From: an uncultured Desulfovibrio sp.
GTDB lineage: Bacteria; Desulfobacterota; Desulfovibrionia; Desulfovibrionales; Desulfovibrionaceae
DNA length: 13,820 nucleotides
Assembly (NCBI GenBank): GCA_900553145.1
Contig: USCL01000079.1
Coordinates: 1-13,820 of the forward strand
Direction of reading: 5' to 3'
Position numbers and translations under genes: made by a program. The number at the start of each line of letters is the position of its first letter. Position 1 is the stretch's first letter. The notes under the pieces were generated by a model. It did no database searches and was not told the DNA's origin. It worked only from the letters and a program-made list of their open reading frames with translations. Below are positions 1-6,943 of the stretch, one piece after another.

Positions 1-972
1 GCCGTTGGGCGTGAGCCCTCCGAGGTCGGCGGTGGAATAGCCGAGGCCCACGAGCACCTGCGGGTAGGCGTACAGCAGGATGCCGCTGAGCAGGAAGGGC
101 AGGAGGGGCTTGAGGGGGGCCGGGACCAGTTTTTGACGGTCATGGAGTTCCGTCACGCGGAGCAGGGCGGCATTGTAGAAGGCGCTGAACAGCCCCGTCC
201 CCACGCCGAAAAGTGCGGGGATCCACATCTGGCCCCAATTCAGGGAAGGGATGGACGAGAAGGGGAACACCAGCCCGAAGCCGAACAGGATGGTGATGAC
301 GAACCATGCGGAGAACGAGGCCACGCCGGTAAAGAGGAGGAGCGGCACGGTCACGATGGTTTTGACTTCCTCGAAGGCGAACAGCATGCCCGCGAACGGG
401 GCGCCGAAGGCGGCGGCAAGCCCGGCCACGCTGCCCGCGATGAGGAAGCGCGGGGCGTGCCCCGGATCTTCGCCCGTCAGTTTCTGAAAGATCCGCCCGA
501 ACCCGCAGCCCACGGCCGCGCCCATCTGGATGCTCGGGCCTTCGCGGCCCACGGAGAGGCCGCCGGACAGGGACAGCAGGGTCCCCACGAATTTGGCGAC
601 CACGATGCGGAACCCCGGATAGGGGAGCTGCCCGGCCAGCGCCAGCTCGGTCTGCGGGATGCCGCTGCCGCTGATGAGGGGTTCCTTGCGGACCATCTGG
701 CCTACGACGAGCGCGAGTATGATGAGCGTGCCGAAGACGATCAGCGCGGTGGTGAGGTCGTTCGCGCCGTGTTTGAGCATGGCGACGATCCATGCGTTGC
801 CGTGATCGTAGAGCCAGCGGAACACGCCGATGACGCCGCCAGTGCAGCCGCCGACGAAGGCCGCCTGCATGATGAGGCGGAGCACGCTTTCGTTGCGCAG
901 GGCCTGCATTTCGCGCAGGATCGGCACGTGCCGGGTGAGCCTTGCGATCCGGACTTTCGTTTTTCTTTTCAT
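1..972 (-). CDS. ClC-family chloride channel / H+-Cl- antiporter, 3' part outside window
   Basis: Reading the minus strand from ATG at 972 gives 324 uninterrupted codons to the window edge. This is an inner-membrane anion transporter. Three ClC selectivity segments are present: GSGIP at residues 102-106, GREGP at 142-146 with the gating glutamate at 144, and GAPFAGMLFAFEEV at about 190-203. The last carries the E-E pair (201-202) in which the second Glu is the internal proton glutamate of ClC exchangers, so H+/Cl- antiport is more likely than a passive channel (inference from the E. coli family member). Several hydrophobic helices are evident. The C-terminal half, with the third anion-binding segment and tyrosine, lies beyond base 1. 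The start is the first ATG of the frame and has no good ribosome binding site: a GGAAGGAGAG sits nearly 30 bases upstream, too far to be convincing. Confidence 0.93.
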   Translation of the reverse strand, partial: MKRKTKVRIARLTRHVPILREMQALRNESVLRLIMQAAFVGGCTGGVIGVFRWLYDHGNAWIVAMLKHGANDLTTALIVFGTLIILALVVGQMVRKEPLISGSGIPQTELALAGQLPYPGFRIVVAKFVGTLLSLSGGLSVGREGPSIQMGAAVGCGFGRIFQKLTGEDPGHAPRFLIAGSVAGLAAAFGAPFAGMLFAFEEVKTIVTVPLLLFTGVASFSAWFVITILFGFGLVFPFSSIPSLNWGQMWIPALFGVGTGLFSAFYNAALLRVTELHDRQKLVPAPLKPLLPFLLSGILLYAYPQVLVGLGYSTADLGGLTPNG

Positions 973-1109
973 GGGCGGTGCGGGGAGGAACGTTTCCCCT
1001 CTCTCCTTCCGAAAGGCGTTGCGGGCGTCAGGCGTCGTTTCGGATGTGACGTTTGCCGTCCGGGGGATCCCGTTATGCCGAAAAGCGGAAGAAAAGGCCA
1101 TCCCCCTTG

Positions 1110-1156
1110 AGAAAAGGGAAAAACCGCCCGCCCGGAGGTGTCCGGGGTGCGGTTTT
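1110..1156 (-). terminator. Intrinsic terminator-like hairpin upstream of the ClC gene
   Basis: Outer arms AAAACCGC (1120-1127) and GCGGTTTT (1149-1156) enclose inner arms CCCGGA (1131-1136) and TCCGGG (1141-1146) around a GGTG loop. Read on the minus strand, the right side runs into TTTTTCCCTTTT. This would stop transcripts coming from the zinc-ribbon/Yip1 gene about 270 bases after its stop and separate it from the ClC gene, which then needs its own promoter in 973-1110. I do not see a convincing one there. Confidence 0.6.
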
Positions 1157-1221
1157 CTGGTGTCTGGGGGCCGGAAAAGGAGCTTGGGGAGATCCGTGAA
1201 TGATGGCGTATGCGGGAGGAT

Positions 1222-1261
1222 ACGGCGTTCCAGAGCTTTTCCGCCTTGGAACGTATGCCGT
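1222..1261. other. Hairpin in the 973-1425 intergenic region
   Basis: ACGG plus CGTTCCA (1222-1232) can pair with TGGAACG (1247-1253) and CCGT (1258-1261), with a TATG bulge, giving an 11-bp stem. There is no U-run on either side. The 453-base gap 973-1425 otherwise holds the terminator-like hairpin at 1110-1156 and the repeat at 1352-1430. I found no credible small gene in it. Confidence 0.4.
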
Positions 1262-1351
1262 TTCAAAAACGTATTGCTTCAGGGGATGCAGGGGCAGGGA
1301 TTCGATAGGCAGGGAAACTCTTGAAGAGAAGGGGGGGGGAGCCGCTCTGGC

Positions 1352-1430
1352 GAGTTTGGGGAAGGGGAGGAACAACGTGAGGGCCCTCAGAACGTTTCCC
1401 CTCCCCCTTATCAAGACGGGCTTTTCTATG
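1352..1430 (+). repeat. Diverged member of the GGGGAGGGG hairpin repeat family (copy C)
   Basis: It begins GAGTTTGGGGAAGGGGAGG. It centres on the perfect palindrome TGAGGGCCCTCA (1378-1389), returns through GTTTCCCCTCCCC (1394-1406) and ends TCAAGACGGGCTTTTCTATG (1411-1430). That end is a degenerate version of the TCAAGACTTTTGTAATG tail seen at 7749-7765. The stem is about 20 bp and imperfect. Its right end overlaps the stop codon (1426-1428) of the minus-strand zinc-ribbon gene. Membership in the family is inferred from shape and tail; it is the least conserved of the three. Confidence 0.45.
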
Positions 1431-2481
1431 CGCTCATGCTCAGGAACTGCCGGATAAGCTGCATGCCGATGGCGAACGCGATGAGGTAGAGCGGCCCGAG
1501 AGCCAGCCCGGTGCGGGACCACGGCAGGCGCATGGAGTACTTGCAGCCGATGAAGCAGCAGACGCCGAACCAGATGCTGCCCACGAGGGGGCCGACCAGC
1601 GGCACGATGCAGACCACAGTGGGCGCGGCGCTATAGGCGATGACCCGGAACACCGTTCGGAACTGGACGTGCTCCGGCTGCACAAGCCGCAACATAAGAT
1701 AGAAGACCGACGCGAAGAAGCAGAGCTGGATGGCGAGGATGCCCGGCGTCAGCAGGATGGTCAGGGGCAGGCTCATGCTCTGGGCCACGTCGCCGAGGAC
1801 TTCCTGCAACTTGGGATCGGTGATGGAAGGCCCACTGGCCTGAATGCTCATGAGGTACCACATGCGCTCGACGAGGGTCTGGAACATGCCGAGGATGAGG
1901 TAGAAAACGAGCGGGCGGGTCAGTTTGCCGTTGGTGGCGGGCAGGGCGGCGAAGAAGCGGGGCGCGTTGAACATCACCCGCAGGATGGTCTGATACAGGG
2001 CCATGAACAGGTTGTAGCGCTTGGGCTCTTCCCACGGGACGTCGGTGCCGTCGACGTGCATGGCCGCGGCGATGCCGCCTTTGCCCTTGCTTTCCCCGTC
2101 GCGTTTGCTCTGGAAGTTGTTCCAGAAGGCGGAACGTTTTTCCGCGGCGTTCTGCTGGGGCTCGGGCTGGCTTTTTTCGGGCGCGGCCTCGGTTTCGGAA
2201 GGGGGCGTGGAGGCGTCATGCTCGCCCGGAATATGGGGGACCATCGCCCCGGGCGGCAGCGGATCGTCTCCCTCCATGTCTTGGGGCAGGGGGCGTCCGG
2301 CGGGGGCCGGTTGCGGGGCGGGGGCGGCCGCGGGCGTCTCGTCGAAGACGGGCGTCCCGTCCGGGTTGCGGAAACGGAAACGGTATTTGCAATGCGGGCA
2401 GGTCGCCATCGCCGCATTGGCGGGAATGGCGTTCTCGTCTATCTGGCGTTCAAACCGGCATTCGGGACAACGGATCAGCAC
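1426..2481 (-). CDS. MJ0042-type zinc-ribbon / Yip1-domain membrane protein
   Basis: 351 residues from GTG at 2481. I chose this start because GAGG lies six bases before it and because MJ0042 proteins typically begin M-I/L-R-C-P-x-C; a GTG at 2514 would add 11 residues. Residues 1-38 form a zinc ribbon with CPEC (Cys5, Cys8) and CPHCKYRFRFR (Cys28, Cys31). Residues 40-155 are a low-complexity Pro/Ala/Glu linker. From about 186 to the end there are four or five hydrophobic helices in a Yip1-like arrangement (189-206, 240-268, 280-312, 327-345). The ribbon is probably cytoplasmic at the membrane surface. Function is not known; Yip1-type bacterial proteins are poorly characterised. It diverges from livJ and its 3' end overlaps a hairpin repeat. 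Confidence 0.85.
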   Translation of the reverse strand: MLIRCPECRFERQIDENAIPANAAMATCPHCKYRFRFRNPDGTPVFDETPAAAPAPQPAPAGRPLPQDMEGDDPLPPGAMVPHIPGEHDASTPPSETEAAPEKSQPEPQQNAAEKRSAFWNNFQSKRDGESKGKGGIAAAMHVDGTDVPWEEPKRYNLFMALYQTILRVMFNAPRFFAALPATNGKLTRPLVFYLILGMFQTLVERMWYLMSIQASGPSITDPKLQEVLGDVAQSMSLPLTILLTPGILAIQLCFFASVFYLMLRLVQPEHVQFRTVFRVIAYSAAPTVVCIVPLVGPLVGSIWFGVCCFIGCKYSMRLPWSRTGLALGPLYLIAFAIGMQLIRQFLSMSA

Positions 2482-2516
2482 AGGGCACCTCGAAAGGGAA
2501 ATCGTACATTGCACTG

Positions 2517-2545
2517 AACATATAGTCTCATTTTCTACAAATCAA
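2517..2545 (-). promoter_or_regulatory. Candidate sigma-70-type promoter for the zinc-ribbon/Yip1 gene
   Basis: On the minus strand TTGATT (2545-2540) is followed after 17 bases by TATGTT (2522-2517), about 36 bases before the GTG start. The surroundings are AT-rich, unlike the GC-rich flanks. Both hexamers are only partial matches, so this is a candidate by eye. Confidence 0.35.
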
Positions 2546-2805
2546 GGGACGAATTTTTGTACTCTAACGCCTTGTTCCGGCTGCGCGGCGGGCGGGGCGG
2601 CCGTTTTTCCCCTGTCCGGCGCGGCTATCCGGCGGAAACCGGGAAGGATGGCGCGTCCGGGGCGGGTTTCGTTTTTCCTTATTTTGTTGTACGGTAGACG
2701 CTTGGCACCATGCGGGATGCCGTCTGTTTCTTTCGGAAAAGCAGGTCCCCGGCCGTCCCGCCCCGTCGTCCCACCCGAAAAACGTTCCATTTCTCAGGGG
2801 AAAGC
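2546..2805. promoter_or_regulatory. Divergent intergenic region upstream of livJ
   Basis: The stretch separates the minus-strand zinc-ribbon gene from livJ and must hold the livJ promoter. A T-rich tract (about 2668-2692) is the likeliest core region, but I could not assign convincing -35/-10 boxes. No clear operator palindrome stands out. The livJ ribosome binding site is AGGGGA at about 2796-2801, just before ATG 2806. Confidence 0.4.
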
Positions 2806-3936
2806 ATGAACAAACTTGTGAAAAAACTGATGCTTGTCGCCGCCATGCTTATGTTGGCGGCCGGTCCCTCCTTTGCCGCGGACGCCATCCGCATCGGCCT
2901 GATGTGCCCGCTTACCGGCAAGTGGGCCAGCGAAGGCCAGGACATGCAGCAGATCGTGAGCCTGCTCGTTTCGGAAGTGAACAAGGCGGGCGGCATCAAC
3001 GGCAAGCAGATCGAACTGGTCGTGGAGGACGACGCCGGCGACCCGCGCACGGCCTCCCTCGCCGCCCAGAAGCTGGCTTCCGCCGGCGTCATGGCGGTCA
3101 TCGGGACGTACGGATCCGCCGTGACCGAGGCTTCCCAGAACATCATCGACGAAGCCGAAATCATGCAGATCGCCACGGGTTCCACCAGCGTGCGCCTGAC
3201 GGAAAAGGGCCTTCCCCTCTTCTTCCGCACCTGCCCCCGCGATGACGAGCAGGGCCGCGTGGCCAGCAAGGTCATCGCCGCCAAGGGCTTCAAGAAGGTC
3301 GCCATCCTGCACGACAACTCCTCCTACGCCAAGGGCCTTGCCGAAGAAGCGCAGAAGGGCCTCAAGGACGCGGGCGTGCCGGTGGTGTTCTACGACGCCC
3401 TGACCCCGAGCGAACGCGACTATACCGCCATCCTCACCAAGCTGAAGGCCGCCGATCCCGATCTCATCTTCTTCACCGGCTACTATCCCGAAGCGGGCAT
3501 GCTGCTCCGCCAGAAGAAGGAAATGCACTGGGATGTGCCCATGATGGGCGGCGACGCCGCCAACAATACCGACCTCGTGAAGATCGCGGGCAGGGACGCC
3601 GCCAAGGGCTATTTCTTCATCAGCCCGCCGTCCGCCCACGACTTCGACACCCCCGAAGCCAAGGATTTCTTCTCCCGCTACAAGGCGCAGTACAACAGCC
3701 TGCCGAGCTCCGTGTGGTCCGTGTTGGCCGGTGACGCCTTCAAGGTCATCGTCGCCGCGCTTCAGGCGGGCACGGATGCCAATCCGGAAGCCGTGGCCAA
3801 GTACCTCAAGAAGGATCTCAAGGAATACCCCGGCCTGACCGGCAAGCTCGGCTTCAACGAGAAGGGCGACCGCATCGGCGACCTCTACAAGGTCTACGAA
3901 GTGGACGGCAACGGCGGTTTTGTGCTTCAGAAGTAA
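2806..3936 (+). CDS. livJ: Branched-chain amino acid ABC transporter, periplasmic binding protein
   Basis: 376 residues, close to the roughly 370 of E. coli LivJ/LivK. An N-terminal Sec signal (MNKLVKK, hydrophobic core, PSFA before AD) predicts cleavage after Ala24. The mature protein is a type I periplasmic binding protein that captures Leu/Ile/Val-like ligands and delivers them to LivHM. Family landmarks are IGLMCPLTGKWASEGQ (30-45), NKAGGINGKQIELVVEDDAGDP (59-80), the ligand-cleft segment GTYGSAV (100-106) and TGSTSVRLTE (124-133). The ATG at 2806 is set by the signal peptide and an AGGGGA six bases upstream; the same frame is open 96 bases further upstream but that would bury the signal sequence. 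The exact ligand cannot be read from sequence; related proteins also take other amino acids or amides. Confidence 0.93.
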   Translation: MNKLVKKLMLVAAMLMLAAGPSFAADAIRIGLMCPLTGKWASEGQDMQQIVSLLVSEVNKAGGINGKQIELVVEDDAGDPRTASLAAQKLASAGVMAVIGTYGSAVTEASQNIIDEAEIMQIATGSTSVRLTEKGLPLFFRTCPRDDEQGRVASKVIAAKGFKKVAILHDNSSYAKGLAEEAQKGLKDAGVPVVFYDALTPSERDYTAILTKLKAADPDLIFFTGYYPEAGMLLRQKKEMHWDVPMMGGDAANNTDLVKIAGRDAAKGYFFISPPSAHDFDTPEAKDFFSRYKAQYNSLPSSVWSVLAGDAFKVIVAALQAGTDANPEAVAKYLKKDLKEYPGLTGKLGFNEKGDRIGDLYKVYEVDGNGGFVLQK

Positions 3937-3942
3937 GGTTTC

Positions 3943-3994
3943 CGGCTCCCGGGGGGATGCCTCCCGGGAGCCGTCAGAAGTTTCGGCTTCTTTT
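3943..3994 (+). terminator. Hairpins with T-run after livJ (terminator / attenuator)
   Basis: CGGCTCCCGGG (3943-3953) and CCCGGGAGCCG (3963-3973) form a perfect 11-bp stem that can be extended inward with one wobble. It is followed at once by AGAAG (3976-3980), loop TTTCGG, and CTTCT (3987-3991) leading into TTTT. The tandem pair lies just 6 bases after the livJ stop. It should end or stabilise most livJ transcripts and let a fraction read into livH. Confidence 0.6.
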
Positions 3995-3999
3995 CGGGT

Positions 4000-4098
4000 A
4001 CGGTGACGGGGTTTCCCGGTCGCCGTGCTTCCGTGTCTGGGGCTTCCGACACGGCGGGCCGGGGCCACGAGGTTCCGGGTCCGGGAGTTCCGCTCCCG
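4000..4098 (+). other. Three further hairpins in the livJ-livH spacer
   Basis: ACGGTGACGGG (4000-4010) pairs with CCCGGTCGCCGT (4015-4026) with one bulge and one wobble. CCGTGTC (4031-4037) pairs with GACACGG (4048-4054). CGGGAG (4082-4087) pairs with CTCCCG (4093-4098) around TTCCG. Together with the two hairpins at 3943-3994, most of the 196-base spacer can fold. Confidence 0.5.
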
Positions 4099-4132
4099 TC
4101 CGCTTCAATCCTTTATCAAACCTCCTGACGAT

Positions 4133-5038
4133 ATGAACGAATTTTTACAGCAGCTCATCAATGGCCTTGCCGTGGGCGGCATTTATGCCCTCGTCGCGCT
4201 CGGCTATACGATGGTGTACGGCGTGCTGAAGCTGATCAACTTCGCGCACGGCGACATTTTCACCATCGGGGCGTATCTTGGAATGACTCTGCTTGTGTCC
4301 GGCGGCCTCTCCGGAAGCGTGACGCCCGTGCTGGCGGTGGGGCTTGTGGTGGTCATCGTGTTCGGCCTGGTGGCCCTGCTCGGCGTCGCGCTGGAGCGGG
4401 TGGCCTACCGCCCGCTGCGCAAGGCCAACCGCCTTGCCGCCGTGGTGTCCGCCCTTGGCGCGTCCATCGTCTTTCAGAATGCGGTCATGCTCATCTACGG
4501 CGCGCGTGTCTACGTCTACCCGGAAAACCTCATTCCCACGCTGACGTTCAATATCTTCGGGCTGAACGTGCCGGTGATGCGCGTCATCGTCATCGTCAGT
4601 TCGCTGGTGCTCATGCTGGCTTTGTACGCCTTCATCAACCGCACCCGCATGGGGACGGCCATCCGCGCCGTCGCCATCGATCAGGGCGCGGCCCGGCTCA
4701 TGGGCATCAACGTGGACCGCGTGATTTCGCTGGTGTTCTTCATCGGCGCTGGCCTCGGCGGCGTCGCCGGGGTCATGGTGGGCACGTACTACGGGCAGAT
4801 CGACTTTACGATGGGCTGGTCCTACGGCCTCAAGGCGTTCACCGCGGCCATCCTCGGCGGCATCGGGAACATCCCCGGGGCCATGATCGGCGGGCTGCTG
4901 CTCGGCGTGATCGAGGCGCTCGGCGCGTCGTATCTCGCCATGGCGTGGAAGGACGCCATCGCCTTCCTCGTGCTCATCCTCATTCTCATCATCAGGCCCA
5001 CCGGCCTCCTCGGTGAAAGGGTGGCCGACAAGTTATGA
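4133..5038 (+). CDS. livH: Branched-chain amino acid ABC transporter permease LivH
   Basis: 301 residues, close to E. coli LivH (308). It is one half of the LivHM inner-membrane channel. The N-terminus MNEFLQQLINGLAVGGIYAL and the following VALGYTMVYGVLKLINFAHGD (21-41) are hallmark LivH sequence. About eight hydrophobic helices follow. The segment AVAIDQGAARLMGINVDRVISLVFFIGAGLGG is the cytoplasmic coupling region that contacts an ATPase. The ATG at 4133 matches the family start; the frame stays open upstream to 4025, but that extension is not LivH-like. No Shine-Dalgarno is visible before 4133 (the upstream bases are CCTCCTGACGAT). The stop overlaps the livM start by ATGA. Confidence 0.94.
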   Translation: MNEFLQQLINGLAVGGIYALVALGYTMVYGVLKLINFAHGDIFTIGAYLGMTLLVSGGLSGSVTPVLAVGLVVVIVFGLVALLGVALERVAYRPLRKANRLAAVVSALGASIVFQNAVMLIYGARVYVYPENLIPTLTFNIFGLNVPVMRVIVIVSSLVLMLALYAFINRTRMGTAIRAVAIDQGAARLMGINVDRVISLVFFIGAGLGGVAGVMVGTYYGQIDFTMGWSYGLKAFTAAILGGIGNIPGAMIGGLLLGVIEALGASYLAMAWKDAIAFLVLILILIIRPTGLLGERVADKL

Positions 5039-6036
5039 GTCTGTTCAAACGCTATTACCCCGTGCTGCTCGCCGTCGTGATGGCCGTGCTGCCGATCGGC
5101 ATGAATACCTACTGGACCGAAGTGGCCGTCAACGTGGGGCTGTACGCGCTTCTGGCGCTCTCCCTGAACGTCATCCTCGGACAGGCCGGGATCTTTCACA
5201 TGGGGCACGCGGCCTTCTATGCCGTGGGCGCGTATGTGACCGCCATCCTGAACACGCATTACCAGATTCCGGTGCTCGTGCTCATCCCCGTGGCGGGCGC
5301 GGCGGCGGCGCTGTTCGCGCTGGTCGTGGCCCGGCCCATCATCCACCTGCGCGGCGACTACCTGCTCATCGTGACCATCGGCATTGTGGAAATCGTCCGC
5401 ATCGCCCTGATCAACGACGTGTTCGGCCTGACCGGCGGCGCGAACGGCATCTTCGGCATCGCGCGTCCGGAAATTTTCGGCATCAAGATCCGCAAGGCTA
5501 TCCAGTTCTACTATTTCGTCTGGATCATGGTCGGGCTTACCGTGCTGCTGTTCCATTGGCTTTCCGAGTCGCGGTTCGGCCGCGCGCTGAACTGTATCAA
5601 GGAAGACGACACAGCCGCCGAGGGCTGCGGCATGGACGTGGCGCACCTGAAGCTCATGGCGTTCGTCATCGGCGCGTTCTGGGCGGGCATGGCCGGGAAC
5701 CTCTTCGCCGCCAAGATGACCATCATTTCCCCGAGCTCCTTTACCTTCTGGGAGTCGGTGGTGGTCTTCGCCGTGGTCATCCTCTCTGGGGGCAGCCAGA
5801 TAGGCGTGCTGCTCGGCACGTTCCTCATCGTAGCCCTGCCGGAAATCTTCCGCGACTTCGCCAGCGCCCGCATGCTGGTCTTCGGCCTCGCCATGATGAT
5901 CATGATGGTGGTGCGCCCGCAGGGGCTGCTTCCCCCGTCGCCGCGCCGGTATGACGTGCGGCGCCTGCTGCGGAGCACGCGCGACTTCAGCTCGCCGGTC
6001 GCCCCCCGGACGTCCCGGAAGGAGGGCGCGGCATGA
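5035..6036 (+). CDS. livM: Branched-chain amino acid ABC transporter permease LivM
   Basis: 333 residues; the second channel subunit, pairing with LivH. LYALLALSLNVILGQAGIFHMGHAAFYAVGAYV (about residues 36-68) is the conserved LivM signature region. Multiple hydrophobic helices follow, and DDTAAEGCGMDVAHLKLMAFVIGAFWAGMAG carries the coupling motif. The last 28 or so residues are a basic, hydrophilic tail. The start is fixed by the ATGA overlap with livH; only a distant GAAAGGG precedes it, so it probably depends on translational coupling. The stop overlaps the livG start by ATGA in turn. E. coli LivM is longer at its N-terminus, but this size is common in other phyla. Confidence 0.94.
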   Translation: MSLFKRYYPVLLAVVMAVLPIGMNTYWTEVAVNVGLYALLALSLNVILGQAGIFHMGHAAFYAVGAYVTAILNTHYQIPVLVLIPVAGAAAALFALVVARPIIHLRGDYLLIVTIGIVEIVRIALINDVFGLTGGANGIFGIARPEIFGIKIRKAIQFYYFVWIMVGLTVLLFHWLSESRFGRALNCIKEDDTAAEGCGMDVAHLKLMAFVIGAFWAGMAGNLFAAKMTIISPSSFTFWESVVVFAVVILSGGSQIGVLLGTFLIVALPEIFRDFASARMLVFGLAMMIMMVVRPQGLLPPSPRRYDVRRLLRSTRDFSSPVAPRTSRKEGAA

Positions 6037-6794
6037 GCCTTCTCTCCTTGCAGACCGTGACCAAGATTTTTGGCGGGCTGACCGCCGTGAATGAAGTCTC
6101 CTTTGATGTGGAGCAGGGCAGCATCGTGGGGCTCATCGGCCCCAACGGCGCGGGCAAGACCACGGTGTTCAACCTGATCACGGGCAACTACGTCCCGGAC
6201 GGCGGGGACATCCGGTTCGCCGGGCAGTCCATCAAGGGCATGAAGCCGCACACCATCGTGAGCCTCGGCATTGCCCGGACGTTCCAGTCCATCCGCCTGT
6301 TCCCCACGCTGCCGCTGGTGGAGAACGTCCTTGCGGGACGCCACTGCCGGATGCACAGCGGGATCATCGGTTCCATGTTCCACACTCCGGCGCAGCGCCG
6401 TGAGGAGCGGGCCGCCCTTGAGCGGGCCATGAACGAGCTGGAGTTCGTCGGCCTTGCCGAGAGCTATGCCGAGGAGGCCGGGAGCCTTTCCTACGGCAAC
6501 CAGCGGCTGCTCGAAATCGCCCGCGCGCTGGCGTCCGATCCCAAGCTCATCATCCTTGACGAGCCCGCCGGGAGCATGAACGACCCTGAGACGGCGGTGC
6601 TCATCGAGCTTATTTATGCCATCCGCCAGCGCGGGGTGACGGTGCTGCTCATCGAGCACGATATGGGCCTCGTCATGAAGGTGTGCGAGAAGCTCCTCGT
6701 GCTGGAGTACGGTTCCCTCATCGCCAGCGGCTCGCCCGACGTCGTGCGCCGCGATCCCAAAGTTATTGAAGCCTATCTGGGGCAGGATGATTGA
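6033..6794 (+). CDS. livG: Branched-chain amino acid ABC transporter ATPase LivG
   Basis: 253 residues; one of two cytoplasmic ATPases. Walker A GPNGAGKT is at 36-43, the Q-loop glutamine at 85 (RTFQSIRLF), the LivG-type signature LSYGNQRLLEIARAL at 152-166, Walker B LIILDEP at 172-178 and the switch histidine at 209 (LLIEHDM). The long insert between Walker A and signature is normal for LivG. The D-loop reads AGSMNDPE, where relatives usually have AAGLNP or AAGMNP, a mild deviation. AGGAGG lies eight bases before ATG 6033. A large hairpin repeat follows six bases after the stop and separates this gene from livF. Confidence 0.95.
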   Translation: MSLLSLQTVTKIFGGLTAVNEVSFDVEQGSIVGLIGPNGAGKTTVFNLITGNYVPDGGDIRFAGQSIKGMKPHTIVSLGIARTFQSIRLFPTLPLVENVLAGRHCRMHSGIIGSMFHTPAQRREERAALERAMNELEFVGLAESYAEEAGSLSYGNQRLLEIARALASDPKLIILDEPAGSMNDPETAVLIELIYAIRQRGVTVLLIEHDMGLVMKVCEKLLVLEYGSLIASGSPDVVRRDPKVIEAYLGQDD

Positions 6795-6800
6795 TACGAA

Positions 6801-6890
6801 TCGGGGAGGGGAGATGGAACCCTTCTGAAGAAGGGCTTCCATCTCCCCTCCCCGAACCCCTCCCCTCATCCTCCTAAGACTTTTGTAATG
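6801..6890 (+). repeat. Hairpin repeat copy A (livG-livF spacer)
   Basis: A perfect 19-bp stem joins 6801-6819 (TCGGGGAGGGGAGATGGAA) and 6837-6855. Inside it is a second 6-bp stem, CCCTTC / GAAGGG, with a TGAA loop (6826-6829); only C6836 is unpaired. A CCCCTCCCC-rich linker follows and the copy ends AAGACTTTTGTAATG (6876-6890). Copy B at 7667-7765 has the same order of parts and the identical 15-base tail. It may act as a transcript stabiliser or partial terminator between livG and livF; a U-run directly after the stem is lacking. Confidence 0.8.
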
Positions 6891-6943
6891 GAGGCGGGGG
6901 GATATGTTTTTCCCGTCTGTAAACGGACGATCCGGGAGTTCGG

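Noticed and set aside
133..1110. 325-codon plus-strand frame opposite the ClC gene
   Set aside because: The minus strand encodes clear ClC motifs across the same bases; the plus product is His/Glu/Gly-rich shadow sequence.
1200..1457. 85-codon plus-strand frame in the 973-1425 gap
   Set aside because: It runs through the hairpin at 1222-1261 and the repeat at 1352-1430, has no ribosome binding site and no domain.
2701..2722. Possible sigma-54 promoter (TTGGCACCATGCGGGATGC) before livJ
   Set aside because: The TGGCAC half fits, but the GC of the -12 element is three bases too far, and sigma-54 tolerates almost no spacing change.
2794..4068. 424-codon minus-strand frame opposite livJ
   Set aside because: livJ has a signal peptide, ribosome binding site and family motifs. 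The antisense product is low-complexity Gly/Ala/His/Val sequence.
5511..6869. 452-codon minus-strand frame opposite livM and livG
   Set aside because: It spans two well-supported overlapping genes on the other strand and shows no recognisable domain.
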